DNA of 42,233 nucleotides from Oscillospiraceae bacterium (GTDB taxonomy: Bacteria > Bacillota > Clostridia > Oscillospirales > Ruminococcaceae), in contig JAFSCU010000025.1 in NCBI GenBank assembly GCA_017436575.1, positions 1-42,233 of the forward strand, given 5' to 3'. A program made the translations under genes and the position numbers. Below, piece by piece: positions 16,663 through 25,263 of the stretch. The number at the start of each line of letters is the position of its first letter. The stretch's first letter is position 1. The notes below the pieces were generated by a model, which did not search any database, was not told the DNA's origin, and worked only from the letters and a program-made list of their open reading frames with translations.

Positions 16663-17841
16663 TCAGGCTTCCTGGCGCAGGTTTTCCATAAATTCGCCGA
16701 TGCGTTTTGTGGCTTCCATCAGATGGTCCAGGGAATAGGAATAGGAGATGCGCACAAAGCCTTCGCCTGCTTTGCCGAAAGCGTTGCCCGGAATAACGGC
16801 AACATGGTTTCTCTGCAATAGGTTGACGCAGAATTCTTCGCTTGTCATACCTGTGCAGGAAATATCTGCAAATACATAAAATGCACCCTGGGCGTTGTAA
16901 CAAGGTATGCCTATGCTGTTCAGTTCGTTTATCAGGAATCTGCGGCGCATATCATAACTGCGGCGCATAGTGTCTATTTCTTCATCACATTCGTTCATAG
17001 CCACCACAGCAGCATACTGGCTGGTGGTAGGCGCACATATCACTGCCACCTGATGCAGTTTGCTCATTGCATCAATAATAGGTTTGGGTCCCATTGCATA
17101 TCCCAGTCGCCAGCCTGTCATGGCATAGGCCTTTGAAAAACCGTTTATAACCACAGTTCTTTCTCTCATACCCGGAATGGAGGCAAAGGAAACATGGTGG
17201 TATTCACCGTATGTAAGTTCTGCATATATTTCATCAGTCATTACAAATATTTCAGTGCCTTTGATAACATCTGCAATGGCCAGCAGGTCTTCTTCCTCCA
17301 TAATTGCACCTGTAGGATTGCCGGGAAATGGCAGTACCAGGATTTTTGTTTTTGGAGTGATTGCCGCTTTCAGGGCCTGTGGTGTCAGGCGGAAATTGTC
17401 TTCCTGTTTCAGTTCCACTTCCACAACCTTTGCGCCGCACAGCTTTGCAATAGGGTCATAGCTTACATAGCAAGGTGTGGGCAGAATAACTTCGTCCCCT
17501 TCTTCCAGCATAACGCGGAACATCATATCTATGCCTTCACTGCCGCCAACAGTTACCATTACTTCTTCCGGTTTGTATTCCAGTTTGAAACGGCGTTTCT
17601 GATAATCACAGATAGCCTGTTTCAGCGGCAGCAGGCCCAGCCCCGGGCTGTACCATGTTTTGCCTTTTTCCAGTGCCTGTATGCCAGCCTCGCGGATGCG
17701 CCATGGGGTGCGGAAATCCGGCTCGCCAACCCCCAGCAGTATACAGTCCTTTGTCTGGGCAGCCATAATGGAAATCTTTTCAATAGGTGACATAGGGATT
17801 TCCCTTATGGTTTTGTTCAGATATTTGTTGTAATCTATCAT
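16663..17841 (-). CDS. PLP-dependent class I aminotransferase
   Basis: 392 aa, fold-type I. Visible marks: LGVGEPDFRTP, the cofactor-binding region GGSEGIDMMFRVML, FPGNPTGAI, and VINGFSKAYAMTGWRLGYAMGPK, in which the Lys of SKA is the Schiff-base residue. It fits the aspartate/aromatic aminotransferase group; the substrate is not decidable from sequence. Its start overlaps the stop of the Lrp gene by 4 bases (ATGA), so the two are translationally coupled, and the regulator probably senses an amino acid handled by this enzyme. Confidence 0.9.
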   Translation of the reverse strand: MIDYNKYLNKTIREIPMSPIEKISIMAAQTKDCILLGVGEPDFRTPWRIREAGIQALEKGKTWYSPGLGLLPLKQAICDYQKRRFKLEYKPEEVMVTVGGSEGIDMMFRVMLEEGDEVILPTPCYVSYDPIAKLCGAKVVEVELKQEDNFRLTPQALKAAITPKTKILVLPFPGNPTGAIMEEEDLLAIADVIKGTEIFVMTDEIYAELTYGEYHHVSFASIPGMRERTVVINGFSKAYAMTGWRLGYAMGPKPIIDAMSKLHQVAVICAPTTSQYAAVVAMNECDEEIDTMRRSYDMRRRFLINELNSIGIPCYNAQGAFYVFADISCTGMTSEEFCVNLLQRNHVAVIPGNAFGKAGEGFVRISYSYSLDHLMEATKRIGEFMENLRQEA

Positions 17842-18317
17842 AAAGAAACGAAACTCCTTCCGTCCTCTTCTTCATCGTGGTAGATAATACCCGCCTGTTT
17901 GTAAGGGCGCAGTACAAAGTGTGTGGCTGTTTCATTTACATCGTCCATTGGGGACAGGCGTTTGAAAACAAACATAGCAATTTCCTGGAAAGATTTTGCC
18001 TTGATTTCTACCAGCAGGTCATAGCCGCCGCTCATCAGTGTTACGCCTTCCACTTCGTCCATTGAGGCTATTGCCATTGCTATTTCGTCAAACCCTCTGC
18101 CTTTTTTAGGTGTTACTTTCAGTTCAATCAGAGCTTTTACCATTGACCTGTCAGTTTTTTCCCAGTCTATAATGGCACGGTAGCCTTTGATAATTCCTTT
18201 TGCTGTACAGTCTTCAATCATTTCTTTTACCTGTGCTTCTTCCCTGTTCAGCATAACTGCCAGCTGTTTTGGGGTAAGAGTAGGATTTGTTTCGATAAGT
18301 TTAAGAAGCTGTTCCAT
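17838..18317 (-). CDS. Lrp/AsnC-family regulator
   Basis: 159 aa. N-terminal helix-turn-helix (LTPKQLAVMLNREEAQVKEMI, then GIIKGYRAIIDWEK) and a C-terminal RAM/ligand domain (VKALIELKVTPKKGRGFDEIA, EGVTLMSGGYDLLVEIKAKSFQEIA). First gene of the four-gene operon and likely its local regulator. Start ATG at 18317 with AAGGGAG upstream. Confidence 0.92.
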   Translation of the reverse strand: MEQLLKLIETNPTLTPKQLAVMLNREEAQVKEMIEDCTAKGIIKGYRAIIDWEKTDRSMVKALIELKVTPKKGRGFDEIAMAIASMDEVEGVTLMSGGYDLLVEIKAKSFQEIAMFVFKRLSPMDDVNETATHFVLRPYKQAGIIYHDEEEDGRSFVSL

Positions 18318-18361
18318 ATTTTTCTCCCTTAATTCATAATAAGTTAAATTGTTAATAATTT

Positions 18362-18390
18362 ATTATACTTATTTTTTTGTAATATTTCAA
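18362..18390 (-). promoter_or_regulatory. promoter of the lrp operon
   Basis: Minus-strand TTGAAA (18390-18385), a 17-base spacer and TATAAT (18367-18362). The next 40 bases before the start are AT-rich. Confidence 0.7.
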
Positions 18391-18408
18391 CATAATTCCA
18401 GCCTTGTG

Positions 18409-18438
18409 TTGAAAATAATATTTACAATGTGGTAAAAT
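18409..18438 (+). promoter_or_regulatory. promoter of nadE
   Basis: TTGAAA (18409-18414), an 18-base spacer and TAAAAT (18433-18438), divergent from the lrp promoter and 37 bases before the ATG. Confidence 0.6.
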
Positions 18439-18474
18439 TATGATATCAAAAGTTTTTCACAATGGGGTGACAAT

Positions 18475-20148
18475 ATGTTGAAAATATATGCAGCCGGCGG
18501 CAAATCAAAGCCGCTGGATATTAAAAACAATGCTGTAAACGCACAGGCAGAAATTGAAAAAGCCAAATATTCCGGCGCAAAGCTGGTGGTATTTCCACAG
18601 GGCTTTCTGACAGGTGTTCACCTGGGGCTGCTGGCTGATGCCGGCTATTTTGCCACACTGTACAACCAGACAGTGACGAAACTGGCAAAAGCAAACACTG
18701 ATATGTTTATCCTGGCTGATGTGTATACAGAAAACGGTTTTGAACCAATGCTTTTCCAGGGCGAACAGCAGGTTTGTGCTGACAGGTTTGAACTGGAAGG
18801 CATGACCTTTGTGTGTTTTAACTCTGCCCGTAAGTTAAGGGAATCTGCCCGGGATATAAAAGCTGACTGCATTGTACTGACAGAAAGTGCACCTGTGCTG
18901 GCAGGCAGCCGCCATCTTCTGAAAGATTTGCTGACGGCAGTGCAGACAGCCACAGGGGCAACTGTATTTGCAAATCTGGGCGGTTATGGCTTTACATCAC
19001 ATCCTGATGTTTATCTGCCTGCTGTTGCATATATTGACAGCAAACAGACATTTTTCACCACTACACTGCCACAGTATCTGGAATGTGAAAAATGCTGGCT
19101 GATTGAACAGGGCAGAGATGGCAGCGGTATGTTTTACAATCTGCCAAAACTGGAATTTGACATTGCTTTCAATCAGAATCCACTGGTTCCAAAGCAGATA
19201 GAAGAAAAGGAATACTGTCTGGACCTGTTCCACCTGCAGGCTGTGGCATTGGCTGCCCGTATGAGCAACATCAACTGCAAAAAAGCAGTAGTTGCTGTCA
19301 GCGGCGGTCTGGACAGTGCACTGGCACTGCTGGTAACTGCAAATGCCTTTGACCTTATGGGTATAGACAGAAAAGGTATCCGTGCCATTTCCATGCCGGG
19401 TTTTGGCACTTCCAACACTACCAGAAGCCTGGCACAGCAGCTGGTGGAAAGTCTGGGTTTGGACTTTGAACTGATAGATATTAAAAAATCTGCCCATCAG
19501 GCACTGCTGGACATCGGTCATGATGCTGTTACACCGGATGTAACCTTTGAAAATGTACAGGCCAGAATGAGAACTCTCCACGGCCTCAACCTGGCAAATG
19601 CCATCGGTGGCATTATGATTGGCACAGGGGATTTAAGCGAAGAAGCACTGGGCTTTTCAACCTATGGCGGTGACCATCTGGCCAGCTATAATGTAAACAG
19701 CAGTATTTCAAAAACCGTTATCCGCACAATGCTGCCTTATGTGATTCAGCTGGACAATATGAAGTCTGCGGCACAGCCTATCACTGATATTCTCAATATT
19801 CCTGTCAGCCCTGAACTGGTGCCACACGGTGGCGAAATATTGCAGAAAACCGAAGAAATCCTGGCACCTTACAAGCTGATAGACTTCTTTATCTATTGCT
19901 TTATCGTTGCAAAGCTGTCACCTATCGAAATGGCACAGCGCGCCAGCTGTGTGTTTGAAGGTGAGTTTGGCTCCACTTATCTGAAAGAAAAGGCGCAGAT
20001 GCTTTGCCGCCGTTTTATCACAGGCCAGTTCAAACGCAGCTGTGCACCGGAAGGTGCCGCACTGACACATGTGCATCTGTCAGGTCTTGACCGCAGTGTA
20101 CCAAGCGACAGTGCAATGAGCCTGTTCAATCATTTTCTTGGCTTATAA
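18475..20148 (+). CDS. nadE: NAD+ synthase with a degenerate amidase domain
   Basis: 557 aa. The C-terminal synthetase domain (about 255-557) is intact: VSGGLDSALAL (ATP pyrophosphatase P-loop, 275-285), GTGDLSEEALGFSTYGGDHLASYNVNSS, and LVPHGGEILQKTEE. The N-terminal 230 residues keep the outline of a nitrilase-type glutaminase domain but not its chemistry. The catalytic Glu is Gln42 (VVFPQG), the Lys segment is absent, and the position of the catalytic Cys (usually ICED) reads FNSAR, with Ser117 the nearest match. The domain is also shorter than in full enzymes of about 640-680 aa. Inference: it works with ammonia, or with a separate glutaminase. Start ATG with GGGGTG upstream. Confidence 0.88.
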   Translation: MLKIYAAGGKSKPLDIKNNAVNAQAEIEKAKYSGAKLVVFPQGFLTGVHLGLLADAGYFATLYNQTVTKLAKANTDMFILADVYTENGFEPMLFQGEQQVCADRFELEGMTFVCFNSARKLRESARDIKADCIVLTESAPVLAGSRHLLKDLLTAVQTATGATVFANLGGYGFTSHPDVYLPAVAYIDSKQTFFTTTLPQYLECEKCWLIEQGRDGSGMFYNLPKLEFDIAFNQNPLVPKQIEEKEYCLDLFHLQAVALAARMSNINCKKAVVAVSGGLDSALALLVTANAFDLMGIDRKGIRAISMPGFGTSNTTRSLAQQLVESLGLDFELIDIKKSAHQALLDIGHDAVTPDVTFENVQARMRTLHGLNLANAIGGIMIGTGDLSEEALGFSTYGGDHLASYNVNSSISKTVIRTMLPYVIQLDNMKSAAQPITDILNIPVSPELVPHGGEILQKTEEILAPYKLIDFFIYCFIVAKLSPIEMAQRASCVFEGEFGSTYLKEKAQMLCRRFITGQFKRSCAPEGAALTHVHLSGLDRSVPSDSAMSLFNHFLGL

Positions 20149-20156
20149 ATAATTAA

Positions 20157-20180
20157 CCGCCCCGGATAGGGGCGGTTTTT
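20157..20180 (+). terminator. terminator of nadE
   Basis: A 7-bp GC stem CCGCCCC/GGGGCGG with loop GGATA, followed by TTTTTGTTTTG. Confidence 0.9.
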
Positions 20181-20202
20181 GTTTTGTATATTTGTGCTTT
20201 GT

Positions 20203-20232
20203 AAAAAGGGAGGCGATAAAACGCCTCCCTTT
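20203..20232 (-). terminator. terminator of galM
   Basis: An 11-bp perfect stem AAAGGGAGGCG/CGCCTCCCTTT with loop ATAAAA; a T-run follows on the minus strand. It lies 32 bases past the galM stop. Confidence 0.85.
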
Positions 20233-20263
20233 AAAGTTGTATCAGTGATTTTGCCTCTGGAAA

Positions 20264-21295
20264 TCAGTAATAAAATCTGAAACCTGTTTTATGATAATAC
20301 TGCTGGCCGCGTTTCAGCAGCATATTTGGCAGATGTGAAAAGTTCAGATTGTTTGGAGGCAGCTGTGTTTCAAAGGCCACGCCGGCATAATTGCCCACTG
20401 TTCTGTCTTTTGCAGGCATTTCTGCAACCCAGTTGCCTGTGTAAATCTGGCTGCCGCACTGGTTGGTGAAAATATCCATTTTCAGACTGTCATCACTGGC
20501 TGTCAGCGTGCCGAATTTGCGGTATTCGCTGATGGCACTGTCGCAGAAGAAATGGTGGTCTATGCCTTTTGCAGATGGCTGTTTGCCGGCCCAGGACAGA
20601 ATGGCAGGACCCATCACCTTTTCCTGGCGGAAGTCAAATTCTGTGCCGTCCACTGCTGTTACAATGCCTGTTGCCAGTGTTGTATCATCTACTGGAATGT
20701 AAAAACTGCTGTTCAACTGCAGTTTGTGCCCCAGAATATCACCTTTGCCGTCCAGGTTGAAATAGCTGTGGTTTGTAATGTTTACAGGGCAGGTGGCTGT
20801 GGTTGTTGCCAGATATTCTATCATCAGCAGACCGTTTTTGAATGTATATTTTACACTCAGCGACAGGTTGCCGGGGAAGTTTTCTTCGCCGTCCATACTG
20901 AAAGTGGAAAAAGTCATATAATCTTCTTCTGCATCTGTCAGGTCAAAGAACTTTTTGTCAAAGCCGTCTGTACCGCCGTGCAGACAGTGTGGACCGTTGT
21001 TTTTTGCCAGTGTGTATTTTTCACCTTCAATCCAGAATTCACCGTTTGCGATTCGGTTGGCAACACGGCCGCATACTGCGCCAAAGCATGTTCTGTTTTC
21101 GGTGCTTTCGTACTGTGGCAGATTGTCAAAACCCAGCACCACATCTTTTTTTACACCGTTTTTGTCGGTGATAATCAGGCTCTGGATTGTTGCGCCATAG
21201 TTCAGCACTGACAGGCTGTTGCCCTTTTCGTCAGTCAGTGTGTATTTGAATATTTCATTGCCGTTTTTATCTGTTCCAAAATACTGTTTTTCCAT
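20264..21295 (-). CDS. galM: galactose mutarotase (aldose 1-epimerase)
   Basis: Interconverts alpha and beta anomers of galactose or glucose. 343 aa, typical. Motifs: LNYGATIQSLIITDKNG, VCGRVANRIANGEFWIEG (substrate Arg), GPHCLHGGTDGFDKKFFD (catalytic His region), VNITNHSYFNLDGKG (second His), and FETQLPPNNLN with the catalytic Glu near the end. Start ATG with GGAGATAATT. Transcribed alone; galE is 17 kb away. Confidence 0.95.
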   Translation of the reverse strand: MEKQYFGTDKNGNEIFKYTLTDEKGNSLSVLNYGATIQSLIITDKNGVKKDVVLGFDNLPQYESTENRTCFGAVCGRVANRIANGEFWIEGEKYTLAKNNGPHCLHGGTDGFDKKFFDLTDAEEDYMTFSTFSMDGEENFPGNLSLSVKYTFKNGLLMIEYLATTTATCPVNITNHSYFNLDGKGDILGHKLQLNSSFYIPVDDTTLATGIVTAVDGTEFDFRQEKVMGPAILSWAGKQPSAKGIDHHFFCDSAISEYRKFGTLTASDDSLKMDIFTNQCGSQIYTGNWVAEMPAKDRTVGNYAGVAFETQLPPNNLNFSHLPNMLLKRGQQYYHKTGFRFYY

Positions 21296-21395
21296 AATTA
21301 TCTCCTGTTGTTTATTATATGTATTTTAACATTATTTTATTGTTAATACAACTATAATGTATATGTGAAATATTTTTGACAGTTACAATATTCCC

Positions 21396-21425
21396 TTGAA
21401 AAACAGCCGCCAGTTATTATATAAT
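21396..21425 (+). promoter_or_regulatory. promoter of the SGNH hydrolase gene
   Basis: TTGAAA (21396-21401), an 18-base spacer and TATAAT (21420-21425), 25 bases before the ATG. Confidence 0.6.
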
Positions 21426-21449
21426 AAAAATTCAGTAAGGAGTGATTGA

Positions 21450-22448
21450 ATGGCAAAATATGTAGATCAGCAGGCGCGAAACCGCGCACGGAAAAGAAAA
21501 CAGCAAAAGGCCAGAAGAATGGCAATGTATTCCTGCATTGTTCTGTTTGTTCTGGTTGTTTCCTTTGTTATTACCCAGGTAATACAGTTTTTTACCAGGG
21601 AAGAAGACCATCAGCCTCTCCTGGACAGCCCCGGCAACGGGCAGACAGAAGTGACAGATACCCCTTCACCTGTGGATTATACAATGGGGCCATCAGTAAG
21701 CGATTTGTCACTGCCACTGGTGCAGCCTGGTATTTCTAATGTACAGGCCACTGCCAACGGCCGTGTGGATGTGAGCTATTTTGATGATGCCATTTTTATG
21801 GGGGACTCTCTGGCAGACGGTTTTAAAGACTATGCCGCCTGGATGTCGCTGAAAGGCCGCGGGACACTGTACCTGACACAGCGCAGTATGACACCACGTT
21901 CTTTCCTGCAGCCTGGCGCAATGGTAGATGCCGGGGACGCCGGCGTGGTGGATGTGTGGTCCACCATTGCAGACCGCCAGCCAGGTGAAATGTATATCAC
22001 TCTGGGCACAAACGCCCTTATGGCTATGGAACCTGAAGAATTTATAGAAAGCTATTATCAGCTGGTGGCAAAAATCAGGCAGACATCACCGGCCACCATC
22101 ATTTATATAACTACCATTCCGCCGACATCATCAGCCTACGCCGCAAAGGAAGCGCGCCTGTCAAAAGAGCGCATACAGCAGGCCAATGACCTGATAGCAA
22201 AAATGTGCCGTGAAGAAAACCTGGCACTGATAAACCTGTATGATGTGGTAATGGGCGCAGACGGATATCTCAATGAAGATATAAATTCTGACGGTATTCA
22301 TATGACACCTGAAGGCTATAAAATGTGGCTGAATTATCTGATAGAGCATACAGTTTACAGCCCTGACAGTCCATATATCCCGGGTTCACCATATCACAGC
22401 CAGAATCTGGTGGAATCAATTATCACAGAAGAAAGCAGCGAAACATAA
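21450..22448 (+). CDS. membrane-anchored SGNH/GDSL-type hydrolase
   Basis: 332 aa. A very basic N-terminus (RNRARKRKQQKARRM) precedes one hydrophobic helix (about 27-48), so the catalytic part should lie outside the cell. SGNH blocks: FMGDSLADGF (nucleophile Ser), a Gly block around LQPGAMVDAGDAG, TLGTNALM (oxyanion Asn) and SDGIHMTPEGY (catalytic Asp and His). Such proteins often de-acetylate cell-wall sugars or polysaccharides; the substrate here is unknown. A Pro/Ser-rich linker joins anchor and domain. ATG with AAGGAGTGATTGA upstream. Confidence 0.85.
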   Translation: MAKYVDQQARNRARKRKQQKARRMAMYSCIVLFVLVVSFVITQVIQFFTREEDHQPLLDSPGNGQTEVTDTPSPVDYTMGPSVSDLSLPLVQPGISNVQATANGRVDVSYFDDAIFMGDSLADGFKDYAAWMSLKGRGTLYLTQRSMTPRSFLQPGAMVDAGDAGVVDVWSTIADRQPGEMYITLGTNALMAMEPEEFIESYYQLVAKIRQTSPATIIYITTIPPTSSAYAAKEARLSKERIQQANDLIAKMCREENLALINLYDVVMGADGYLNEDINSDGIHMTPEGYKMWLNYLIEHTVYSPDSPYIPGSPYHSQNLVESIITEESSET

Positions 22449-22467
22449 GTTTCGCTGTTGTTTTTTG
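22436..22467 (+). terminator. terminator overlapping the SGNH gene stop codon
   Basis: A 9-bp stem CAGCGAAAC/GTTTCGCTG whose ATAA loop contains the TAA stop (22446-22448), followed by TTGTTTTTTG. Confidence 0.85.
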
Positions 22468-22512
22468 CGGTAATATGTTAAAATGTTTGTATTAAAGATT
22501 TGGAGAATCATT

Positions 22513-23337
22513 ATGAAAACCCTTTATATATCTGACCTTGACGGCACTTTACTGAACTCTGATGCAGAAATTTCTTCTTTTACAGCTAACGCGCTGAACA
22601 ACCTTATCGAAAAGGGACTGCTGTTTTCCTATGCAACCGCACGCTCTTTCAGCACAGCCGGTGAAATCACAAAAGGCATTACAGCACAGTTTCCACGGAT
22701 TCTTTACAATGGGGCATTTGTGGTGGATAACGCCACAAAACAGCCAATAATTACCAATTTTTTTGCAGATGATGTGTCACGGCAGTTTGTTCGCATACTG
22801 ACAGAGGTTGATGTGTGGCCGCTGATGTATTATTACGATGATGGCGTGGAAAGCATGGCTTTTATCAGAGAAAATGCCACAGCGGAAATGAAAGAGTTTA
22901 TCTATGAATATGAAGGCACACTGCGGCACGACCAGGTGTATTCGGCGCAGCAGCTGGAAAAGAAAAACACCTATTACCTTGTGTGCATCGACAGCGAAGA
23001 AAAACTTTATCCACTGTATGAAAAGCTGAAAGACCACCCAGCCGCCAATGTAATCTATCAGAAAGATGTTTACAGCGGCCGGCAGTGGCTGGAACTTATG
23101 CCAAAGGCTGCCAGCAAAGCCAATGCCATTATGATGCTGAAAGAAAAGCTGGGCTGTGACAGGCTGGTTTGTTTCGGCGACGGCAAAAACGATATTTCCA
23201 TGTTCAGAATACGGGATGAATGTTATGCCGTGGCCAATGCAGTGGATGAACTGAAAGCCATAGCAACAGATGTAATTGATTCAAACGACAACAACGGCGT
23301 TGCAAAATGGCTGCTGGAAAAGGCAGATGTCAAATAA
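22513..23337 (+). CDS. Cof-type HAD-IIB phosphatase
   Basis: 274 aa. Motif I is SDLDGTLLN (nucleophile Asp8, acid/base Asp10), and the C-terminal motif IV is LVCFGDGKNDISMF. Between them is the IIB cap domain. The family dephosphorylates small sugar phosphates or cofactors, so the exact substrate is open. The ATG at 22513 has TGGAGAA 6 bases upstream; the frame extends 10 codons further up but without a ribosome site. Only about 45 bases after the previous terminator, so it has its own promoter or read-through. Confidence 0.9.
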   Translation: MKTLYISDLDGTLLNSDAEISSFTANALNNLIEKGLLFSYATARSFSTAGEITKGITAQFPRILYNGAFVVDNATKQPIITNFFADDVSRQFVRILTEVDVWPLMYYYDDGVESMAFIRENATAEMKEFIYEYEGTLRHDQVYSAQQLEKKNTYYLVCIDSEEKLYPLYEKLKDHPAANVIYQKDVYSGRQWLELMPKAASKANAIMMLKEKLGCDRLVCFGDGKNDISMFRIRDECYAVANAVDELKAIATDVIDSNDNNGVAKWLLEKADVK

Positions 23338-23352
23338 GCTTTATACATAAAC

Positions 23353-23379
23353 AAAAACCGTCAGTTCCTGACGGTTTTT
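23353..23379. terminator. bidirectional terminator between the HAD gene and zip
   Basis: A 12-bp perfect stem AAAAACCGTCAG/CTGACGGTTTTT with loop TTC between the convergent genes. Confidence 0.9.
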
Positions 23380-23397
23380 CTGCTTTATTTTTAGTTT

Positions 23398-24177
23398 TTA
23401 TCCCAGTGCCACATCCAGTATCATCATCAGAGTAAATCCTACTGAAAAGAAGATTGTGCCTATATTTGAATGTTTGCCCTGGCTCATTTCAGGTATCAGT
23501 TCTTCAACAACTACATACATCATTGCACCTGCTGCAAAGCTGAGTGTAAACGGCAGTGCAGGGATTATAAATCTGGCTGCCACGATTGTCAGCAATGCGC
23601 CCAGTGGTTCTACCACACCGGATGCGAATCCGTACAGGAATGCCTTGCTTTTCTTCATACCGCTTGATGCCAACGGCATTGAGATTATGGCGCCTTCCGG
23701 CAGGTTCTGTATTGCTATTCCTATTGACAGCACCACAGCAGCGGCCATGGATATTTCACTGTTCCCGTTTATCAGTCCGGCCCAGATAGCACCTACTGCC
23801 ATGCCTTCAGGCAGGTTGTGCAGTGCCACTGCCAGTACCATCATCAGATTATTGTCTATATCGCATTCAGGTCCTTCGCACTGATTGTCCAGATGCATGT
23901 GGGGCACATGTCTGTCCAAAAACAGCAGAAACAGCACCCCGGCCCAGAAACCTATTGCTGCAGGCAGAAAGGACATTTTACCCATGTGACTGCTGTAATC
24001 CATTGCAGGTATCAGCAGGCTCCATATAGATGCTGCCACCATTACGCCACCTGCAAATCCTGTCAGTATTCTCTGCATTGTCTGGTTCATACCTTTTGAT
24101 AACACAAATACTGCGCCGGAACCTATTGTTGTACCTATAAGAGGAATAAAAATACCTTTTATAATATCTATTGTCAT
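23398..24177 (-). CDS. ZIP-family metal ion transporter
   Basis: 259 aa, about eight hydrophobic helices. Helix 4 reads ALHNLPEGMAVGAIWAG and helix 5 SIGIAIQNLPEGAIISMPL; these paired HNxPEG and QNxPEG motifs are the ZIP metal path. A loop with HVPHMHLDNQCEGPEC could bind metal. Family members import Zn, Mn, Fe or Co. The terminal helices EPLGALLTIVA and YVVVEELIPEM are also family-like. Its promoter is unusually strong and shares operator-like elements with a second promoter after spo0A. Confidence 0.92.
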   Translation of the reverse strand: MTIDIIKGIFIPLIGTTIGSGAVFVLSKGMNQTMQRILTGFAGGVMVAASIWSLLIPAMDYSSHMGKMSFLPAAIGFWAGVLFLLFLDRHVPHMHLDNQCEGPECDIDNNLMMVLAVALHNLPEGMAVGAIWAGLINGNSEISMAAAVVLSIGIAIQNLPEGAIISMPLASSGMKKSKAFLYGFASGVVEPLGALLTIVAARFIIPALPFTLSFAAGAMMYVVVEELIPEMSQGKHSNIGTIFFSVGFTLMMILDVALG

Positions 24178-24237
24178 ATCAGTTACCTCGCTGATTTCGA
24201 TTCTTATTGAAACATTGTACTGTTAATCTTTGGCTTT

Positions 24238-24288
24238 ATTATAAGTTGGTGTAGGCTAACTGTCAATAGGCAATGTGATTTTGTCACA
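24238..24288 (-). promoter_or_regulatory. zip promoter with two operator-like repeats
   Basis: Minus-strand TTGACA (24266-24261), a 17-base spacer and TATAAT (24243-24238), both perfect. The spacer carries GTTAG-N6-CCAAC (24260-24245), an imperfect inverted repeat of the size bound by DtxR/MntR-like metalloregulators. Upstream, centred about -50, is the palindrome TGTGATTTTGTCACA (24274-24288). The same arrangement is found at 25259-25308. Confidence 0.7.
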
Positions 24289-24393
24289 GGTAAGAATAAG
24301 ATTGATTTATAAATTTGATGACAATTAAACCGTGATTTATATAGAATTTGAATATTACTGAAAAATTTTGCAGGTTTTGATTATATCTTAATG

Positions 24394-24401
24394 TTTCGAC
24401 A
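24394..24401 (-). promoter_or_regulatory. 0A box upstream of spo0A
   Basis: TTTCGACA on the plus strand, that is TGTCGAAA on the minus, which matches the known Spo0A-binding box TGNCGAA. It sits 107 bases before the start codon and fits autoregulation. A weak promoter TTGAAG (24421-24426)/TACCAT (24445-24450) lies between it and the gene. Confidence 0.5.
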
Positions 24402-24507
24402 GGCAGTTACAAATTTCCTGTTGAAGACTTTTGCCAGAAAATGGTACCATTTATGTGGTTAATAGAAAGGATTGTCAGACTGTGCATTGCTTAGTAGGAG
24501 AAAAGAA

Positions 24508-25263
24508 ATGAACGCTAATCTTAAAATTCTATTTTGTGAGCAAAATCCACGGATTATCCGGGGCTGCCAGCACTTTTTTGCTGATAAAGATGTGCAGGTA
24601 CAGTTCTGTGAAAAAGACGGCAATATCCTGTTGAAAAAGATTGAAGAATATACACCGGATGTGGTGTTTACAGATGTTTTCCTGGCAGGCATTGATGCTA
24701 TTACAGTAAAGGAAAAGGCTGATGAGATGGAAAACAAACCCAGACTGTTTTTCGCTACCTGCACCTTTGACAGTGACGATACGGTCCGCCAGGTGATGCA
24801 GGCTGGTTTCAATTATTATTTTCTGAAACCATATTCACTTGAAGTGGCATATTCACGCATTATATCCCTGTTGAATATCCACAGGGAAAAAAGCAATGAC
24901 AACGACCTGGAAACAAAAGTGACAGCAGTGCTGCACAATATGGGTGTGCCCGCCCATATCAAGGGCTATGGTTTTCTGCGACAGGCTATTATTATGGCTG
25001 TTGAAGACCCGGAAGTAATCAGTCTTGTTACCAAAAGACTGTATCCGGATATCGCAAAGCTGAACAATACTACAGCTTCCCGAGTGGAAAGGGCAATCAG
25101 ACATGCCATCGAAGTGGCCTGGGACAGAGGAAATGTAGATGTGCTCAACGAATATTTCGGCTATACAATAAACAATATGCGTGGTAAACCTACCAACAGC
25201 GAGTTTGTGGCTATGATTTCTGATAAACTGCGTCTGGAAAACAAAAAATACAGGGCAGTGTGA
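24508..25263 (+). CDS. spo0A: Spo0A, sporulation response regulator
   Basis: 252 aa. The C-terminal DNA-binding domain is textbook Spo0[51 protein letters not shown] and [18 protein letters not shown]. The N-terminal receiver keeps the phospho-acceptor Asp56 and Lys107 (FLKPY), but the acidic pair that binds Mg in B. subtilis (Asp10-Asp11) is replaced by Glu11-Gln12 (CEQN). The ATG at 24508 has TAGGAG 8 bases before it. The usual neighbour spoIVB is absent. It implies an endospore-forming lineage, though this gene alone does not prove sporulation. Confidence 0.95.
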   Translation: MNANLKILFCEQNPRIIRGCQHFFADKDVQVQFCEKDGNILLKKIEEYTPDVVFTDVFLAGIDAITVKEKADEMENKPRLFFATCTFDSDDTVRQVMQAGFNYYFLKPYSLEVAYSRIISLLNIHREKSNDNDLETKVTAVLHNMGVPAHIKGYGFLRQAIIMAVEDPEVISLVTKRLYPDIAKLNNTTASRVERAIRHAIEVAWDRGNVDVLNEYFGYTINNMRGKPTNSEFVAMISDKLRLENKKYRAV

